This document shows, one piece after another, positions 59,925 to 64,000 of a stretch of 64,000 bases of DNA; positions within the stretch are counted from its first letter, which is position 1, and the number at the start of each line of letters is the position of its first letter. Source of the stretch: Spirodela intermedia (lineage: Eukaryota > Streptophyta > Magnoliopsida > Alismatales > Araceae). Where the stretch lies: positions 191,001 through 255,000 of the forward strand of contig LR746267.1 in the NCBI GenBank assembly GCA_902729315.2, given 5' to 3'. Under the pieces are notes generated by a model that saw nothing but the letters and a program-made list of their open reading frames with translations, was not told where the DNA came from and did no database searches. Position numbers and translations under genes: made by a program.

Positions 59925-61214
59925 ATGGCTGCTTCCCTCCCCAGACGCGTTCCCATCCTCTTCCTCTTCATCTTTTTATCATTTTTCGCTGCCGTGACGG
60001 CCATCGACAAGGTCCCCGTGAAGGACAGATTCAGGGAAGTCAACCAGGGAGAGTTCTCCGAGCACAGCAGCGAGTACTTCGCCGATTACCGTGCCCTGGT
60101 GGTCTACGGAAACATCTTCCAGTTGGCTTTCTACAACACCACTCCCAACAGCTTCATGCTGGGCATCCGGATGGGGGTCTCGAGATCGGAGTCTCTCCGG
60201 CGGTGGGTGTGGCAGGCCAACCGGAACCGCCCCGTCCGCGAGAACGCCACCGTCTCCTTCGGCGCCGACGGCAACCTCGTCCTCGCCGACGCCGACGGCA
60301 CCGTCGTCTGGTCCACGGGCACCGCCAACAAGGGCGTCGTCGGCATCACCATCCTCGACAACGGCAACATGGTCCTCTACGACAAGAAGGGAAGGTATCT
60401 CTGGCAAAGCTTCGACTACCCCACGGACACCCTCCTCGTGGGGCAGTCCCTCCCCACCCGCGGCGCCGCCAAGCTGGTGAGCCGTAGATCGGCAACCGAC
60501 GCCTCCCCGGGGATCTACAGTTTGACCGTCGAGTCCGGCGGGCCCGTCCTCTACGTCGACGCCTCGCCGAAGCCCGTCGTCTATTACGACATCTCCGCCG
60601 ACTTAGGCCGCTCCGACAGGACCGCCGGTCCCATCACCTTCAAGTGGTACTCGCCTGACAAAAACGCGAGCTTTGAGCTCTCCTTCGGGCTCCTCCGCAA
60701 GGTGAACAAGTACGACAGCATCTACTCCTTCCTCCGTCTCACACCGGACGGCGACCTGGTGATTTACACCTACGATGACCGGGTGGACTACAAGGCCTGG
60801 GAGAAGACGTTCGTCCTTTTTAATGGCGACACTGAGCTCCGCTCCGCCTGCTACAAGGTGGGCAGGTGCGCGGCCCTCGGGCTGTGCGAGAGGGAGATGT
60901 GCACCGGGTGCCCTACGGCGAAGGGGACGTTGGGGTGGTCGGACAGCTGTGCACCGCCGAAGCGGGGGCCCTGCCGGCCGGGGGCGAGTTCTTCCTACTA
61001 CAAGGTGGCTGCAGTGGAGCATTTTATCACCGTGTACAGAGCGGCGGAGGGAGTGGTCAGCGTCGGAGAGTGTCGACGGCGGTGCAACGCGGACTGTAGT
61101 TGTCTGGGGTTTTTCTACTGGGAAGAGAGCTCACAGTGCTGGCTGACTCCCATCTTGAGCAACCTCAAGAAGGTCGCCAACCCAAGGCACGTCGCCTACA
61201 TCAAGTCCTCTTAA
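59925..61214 (+). CDS. EP1-like secreted glycoprotein, copy 2
   Basis: Single exon, 429 residues, with the same architecture as the upstream copy: signal peptide (VPILFLFIFLSFFAAVTA), EP1 N-terminal block (DRFREVNQGEFSEHSSEY), lectin-type domain and Cys-rich PAN-like end (CRRRCNADCSCLGFFYWEESSQCW), finishing AYIKSS in both. The lectin core (about 60230-60485) is nearly identical at DNA level to copy 1, whereas residues about 245-300 differ strongly (YYDISADLGRSDRTAG against YFNLSRYHGASTD). The start ATG is followed by AASLPRR, matching the position of the copy 1 start. A secreted wall or cuticle-associated protein is expected; the ligand is unknown. Confidence 0.92.
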   Translation: MAASLPRRVPILFLFIFLSFFAAVTAIDKVPVKDRFREVNQGEFSEHSSEYFADYRALVVYGNIFQLAFYNTTPNSFMLGIRMGVSRSESLRRWVWQANRNRPVRENATVSFGADGNLVLADADGTVVWSTGTANKGVVGITILDNGNMVLYDKKGRYLWQSFDYPTDTLLVGQSLPTRGAAKLVSRRSATDASPGIYSLTVESGGPVLYVDASPKPVVYYDISADLGRSDRTAGPITFKWYSPDKNASFELSFGLLRKVNKYDSIYSFLRLTPDGDLVIYTYDDRVDYKAWEKTFVLFNGDTELRSACYKVGRCAALGLCEREMCTGCPTAKGTLGWSDSCAPPKRGPCRPGASSSYYKVAAVEHFITVYRAAEGVVSVGECRRRCNADCSCLGFFYWEESSQCWLTPILSNLKKVANPRHVAYIKSS

Positions 61215-61252
61215 GATGATCGGCTTGCTGTCTGTCTCTGTCTCTGGCTCCG

Positions 61253-61291
<39 letters not shown>

Positions 61292-61580
61292 CTCGTTGTG
61301 ATGCAGCGCTTCGTGAGTGAATAATAAATTACATTCCAAAAGCGGGAAATAGGGTGAGATGATTGTATTCTTGGTAGTGGATGCTAGTTCGTTCTTTGCA
61401 AGGGAAAATGGCGGCGTAGGAAGGCTGAAATATTGATTCTTTTTTCTTTTTATGCTCCTTTTATATTTCTCCATATGGCCATTTGATCCAAAAATCTTTT
61501 CGACAGCGTTGTGGTGTTCGGGAGCACCAGAGAGACGTGGGAAGAGGAGAAGATAAGGGTGCACTCCAAAGGAAGGAAGG

Positions 61581-61636
<56 letters not shown>

Positions 61637-62560
61637 TGGATGTATAAACGTAAAAGATTTTTCGCGAAGTCAAATCATCTACATGGGCTGAAAGCTAAAC
61701 GTACTTTGACTTCCAACTTTACTTCACGCGGCGGCTAGACACTGCAGGATCCATGTGCTGTCTGTCACCGATGTCACCACTCCAAGCCAACTTTGCCGTT
61801 CGGCCACTGACGTTGACTTTTCAGTTACTTAACGGTGAGACAATCGTCCGCCATCAATGATCCACGTGGTATCGGACAAATGATGCAGAATCGGGCCGGT
61901 CCACGTGAGCCGCTCTGGCTGCCTCGGCCTTGTAGAATATTTCCGCGGTTTAGGGGGGGGCCGAGGGGCGGGACCCACAACTAATTTCGGCATATTAGAA
62001 AGGAACCTAGGCTGATATTTTTAGTATACCTTTTTTTAGCAAGTAATTAATTTCTGCATAATAATATTTTTTACTTCGTAGTTAAAAGCGCAGCCTTTCG
62101 GGGGATTCCATCTCACGTAACTAAACGATTCTATCCGATCACGAGGCAATCTGGGAAACCACCCCGTCCCTCATCCGATCTCCTGTCGGCGTAGGCTGGA
62201 ATGCCGCGTGCCCATGTGGACTCGCGGGCCCCACGAGCCTTGAAGAATCTGGTCAACGTCGGTCCTCACTGGCTGGCATCATATCTTCCAAGTGGTCGTC
62301 CATCACAGTCAACGCATCTCATCTCATCGCAGAAAGCGGATCTGCCACGCGGTGGCGTGAAATCGTTCAAACTGAGGTCCTTTCCGTGGAATATCACGGC
62401 GAGCTATTCACTTGAAATCCGTCTGTGAGCCATCGACGATCAGTCCCCCCGGAGAACCAGGAGAGGAGGTACCCGCCGTCGTCTTCCCCCTCCCCCCCAA
62501 GAACAAGAAAGACCCTGCCTTTCACAGAAGTATATTGGAGCAGACAGAGAACAACATCTG
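61215..62560. other. Spacer with (GA)n run before the EP1-like pseudogene
   Basis: Contains CT-rich sequence just after the copy 2 stop, a 49-bp (GA)n run on the plus strand (61585-61633), a G-rich run near 61950 and AT-rich sequence at 62010-62080. No intact gene is seen. Confidence 0.55.
61585..61633. repeat. (GA)n microsatellite downstream of EP1-like copy 2
   Basis: About 24 GA units on the plus strand. It is one of the few long tracts here with GA rather than CT in the direction of the nearest gene. Confidence 0.92.
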
Positions 62561-63182
62561 TGCCCTCTTCGATCTTCTTCTCCCTCGTCCTCTTGGGGCT
62601 CGTCGGAGCCGTGGCGGCGCTCGACAAGCTGCCGGAGGACTGATTCAGATTTCTCAACAAGGGACGGTGCATCGACCAGAGGACCCCCAATGCCTGTAAA
62701 CTGGTCATCCGCATGGGCACCCGGCGGTCGGGGTCAATCCGGCGGTGGGTGTGGGAGGACAACCGGAGTCGACCAGTCCGTGGGATCGCCACCCTCACCT
62801 TCGGTGACGGCGGCAACCTCGTCACCGCTGACATGATGCCACCGTTGTCTTGTCGACTGGAACGGCCAAGAAGGGCATCGTCTGCGTTGAAATCCTCCAC
62901 AGCTGCAACATGGTGGTCCGCTACAGGAAGGGGATGTATCTTCTGGCAGAGCTTCTACTACCCTACCAACACCCTCCTGGTTGGGCAGTTCTCCTAGGCA
63001 TTTATAACTTGGTGATGCAGTTCGGAGGGTGCATTCTCTATGTGGATGACTCCATTAAGCCCTCGTATAGTTCAATAGTTGAAGGTTCTTGTGCTATAAT
63101 TTGTACATCTGACGATAATGTGACCTACGAATTGCTGTTTGGTTACTCTCTGGTGGCGAGCAAATATGATATATATTCCTAA
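62560..63182 (+). pseudogene. Broken third EP1-like copy
   Basis: Homology begins with the signal-peptide end (FFSLVLLGLVGAVAALDKLPED) and hits an in-frame stop at 62641. It resumes after a deletion of about 30 residues with VIRMGTRRSGSIRRWVWEDNRSRPVRG and GDGGNLVTAD. A frameshift near 62835 moves the match to another frame (STGTAKKGIVCVEILHSCNM). A further shift follows in the WQSF region, then GIYNLVMQFGG and YELLFGYSLVASKYDIYS before a stop at 63180. The Cys-rich C-terminal third is missing. No usable start codon was found upstream. The third member of the tandem family, now non-functional. Confidence 0.87.
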
Positions 63183-64000
63183 GATAACGGTACAAAGGAT
63201 TTGGCACATTTTTATTTAATTATTACTATGTGAGAAATAACTACAGATATGTATAAAGCTTCTAGATAATTTATTTACTTATTTTTCATCATATTTAATG
63301 AAATGTTGATTATTTTTAAGGATATGTTATAAATTAATCAATTGAAATCTCAGTTGAATGGTAAATTTGTGATGAAAGAAAGAAGATTTTTGACATATAG
63401 ATTAATAGAGACTATACCACTAGAAGATTGTGCTTATCTTCAAAGTAATAGAGAAGGTGCTAGTGTGGTTCAACATGAAATATTAGAAGGTTGTAAGTAT
63501 TCAAATGACCACTTATTCTAGATTTTCTACTGAAGATTCACTAAAGAAAAAGAGGATTAGTATAATGAGCAAAGTTCCATATATGAGTGCAATTAATAAC
63601 ATTATAACACATATACTTGAATTTATATTTATTCTGCTGCTAGTGTGGTCAATAGGTAAGTGATAAATTTAAGAAACATCTACATAGGTTTTAAAGTGAC
63701 CCCTTCATTACTTTGAAGGAGTTGGATCATTAATTGAATAATATTTTGATGATGACAAATACAAACAAGATAAATTAATGTATCAAGTTATGCTAATTAC
63801 TCTTTATGGGTAATATATGATTGAGTAACATTTTATCTATGATTGCCTTTTTAGTTGAATTCAATGAATACATTTAAATCTCACAATGTTGAATCTAAAA
63901 GTTTGTAGATACTGCCACCAGAGGATATTACATTGTATACTACTGTGAAAATTACTAATATTTATAGAAATTATCACTTATGGAAAGTAATGAGTTTCAC
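63183..64000. other. AT-rich right end, unassigned
   Basis: About 0.8 kb of AT-rich DNA directly after the pseudogene, replacing its lost 3' third. Only short open frames occur. The abrupt change of composition suggests an insertion or rearrangement breakpoint near 63180, but no transposon end is recognisable. Confidence 0.5.

Overview
The window is nuclear DNA from a land plant, almost certainly a flowering plant. It carries a nuclear-encoded photosystem II subunit (PsbR), plant-only families (AIR9, leucine-rich repeat extensin, GHR1-type receptor pseudokinase, EP1-like glycoprotein), a class III HD-ZIP gene of the PHABULOSA/PHAVOLUTA type with an intact miR165/166 site, spliceosomal introns and a cytosolic-type tRNA-Glu. 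Several genes have very GC-rich third codon positions (extensin, PHB, GT90, EP1-like), which leans towards a monocot or another GC-rich angiosperm lineage. The species cannot be named from the sequence.

Layout. Positions 1-24264 are a run of four minus-strand genes: AIR9 (its 3' part lies beyond the left edge), a 19-exon SAPS-domain phosphatase regulatory subunit, a leucine-rich repeat extensin and a small single-domain rhodanese. At 26825-31064 a plus-strand PHB/PHV-like HD-ZIP III gene with 17 coding exons follows. At 32244-34950 a KxDL (BORC-type) protein and a SAM-dependent methyltransferase converge, with 39 bp between stop codons. A tRNA-Glu(CTC) at 36507 marks the edge of about 7.4 kb of AT-rich, gene-free DNA containing a decayed Ty3/Gypsy-like protease fragment. 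From 43.96 to 46.4 kb there is an apparent promoter (paired TGGGCC-type elements and a TATA box) followed by no recognisable coding sequence, and then six to seven tandem copies of a 174-176 bp unit. PsbR (minus) and a GT90/Rumi-like glucosyltransferase (plus) follow as a divergent pair. The right end holds GHR1, two intact tandem EP1-like secreted lectin-domain glycoproteins and a third, broken EP1-like copy. The last 0.8 kb is AT-rich and unassigned.

The genes are mostly ordinary housekeeping and developmental genes and do not form one pathway. The only functional neighbourhood worth considering is GHR1 (cell-surface signalling in guard cells in Arabidopsis) directly followed by secreted epidermal-type glycoproteins; the first of these has its TATA box only about 150 bp after the GHR1 stop. 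Long (CT)n tracts occur repeatedly in 5' flanks and introns, nearly always with CT on the transcribed gene's sense strand.

Exon boundaries were assigned by hand from GT/AG signals, unbroken reading phase and recalled family sequence. They close in frame for every complete gene, but no transcript or database was consulted.
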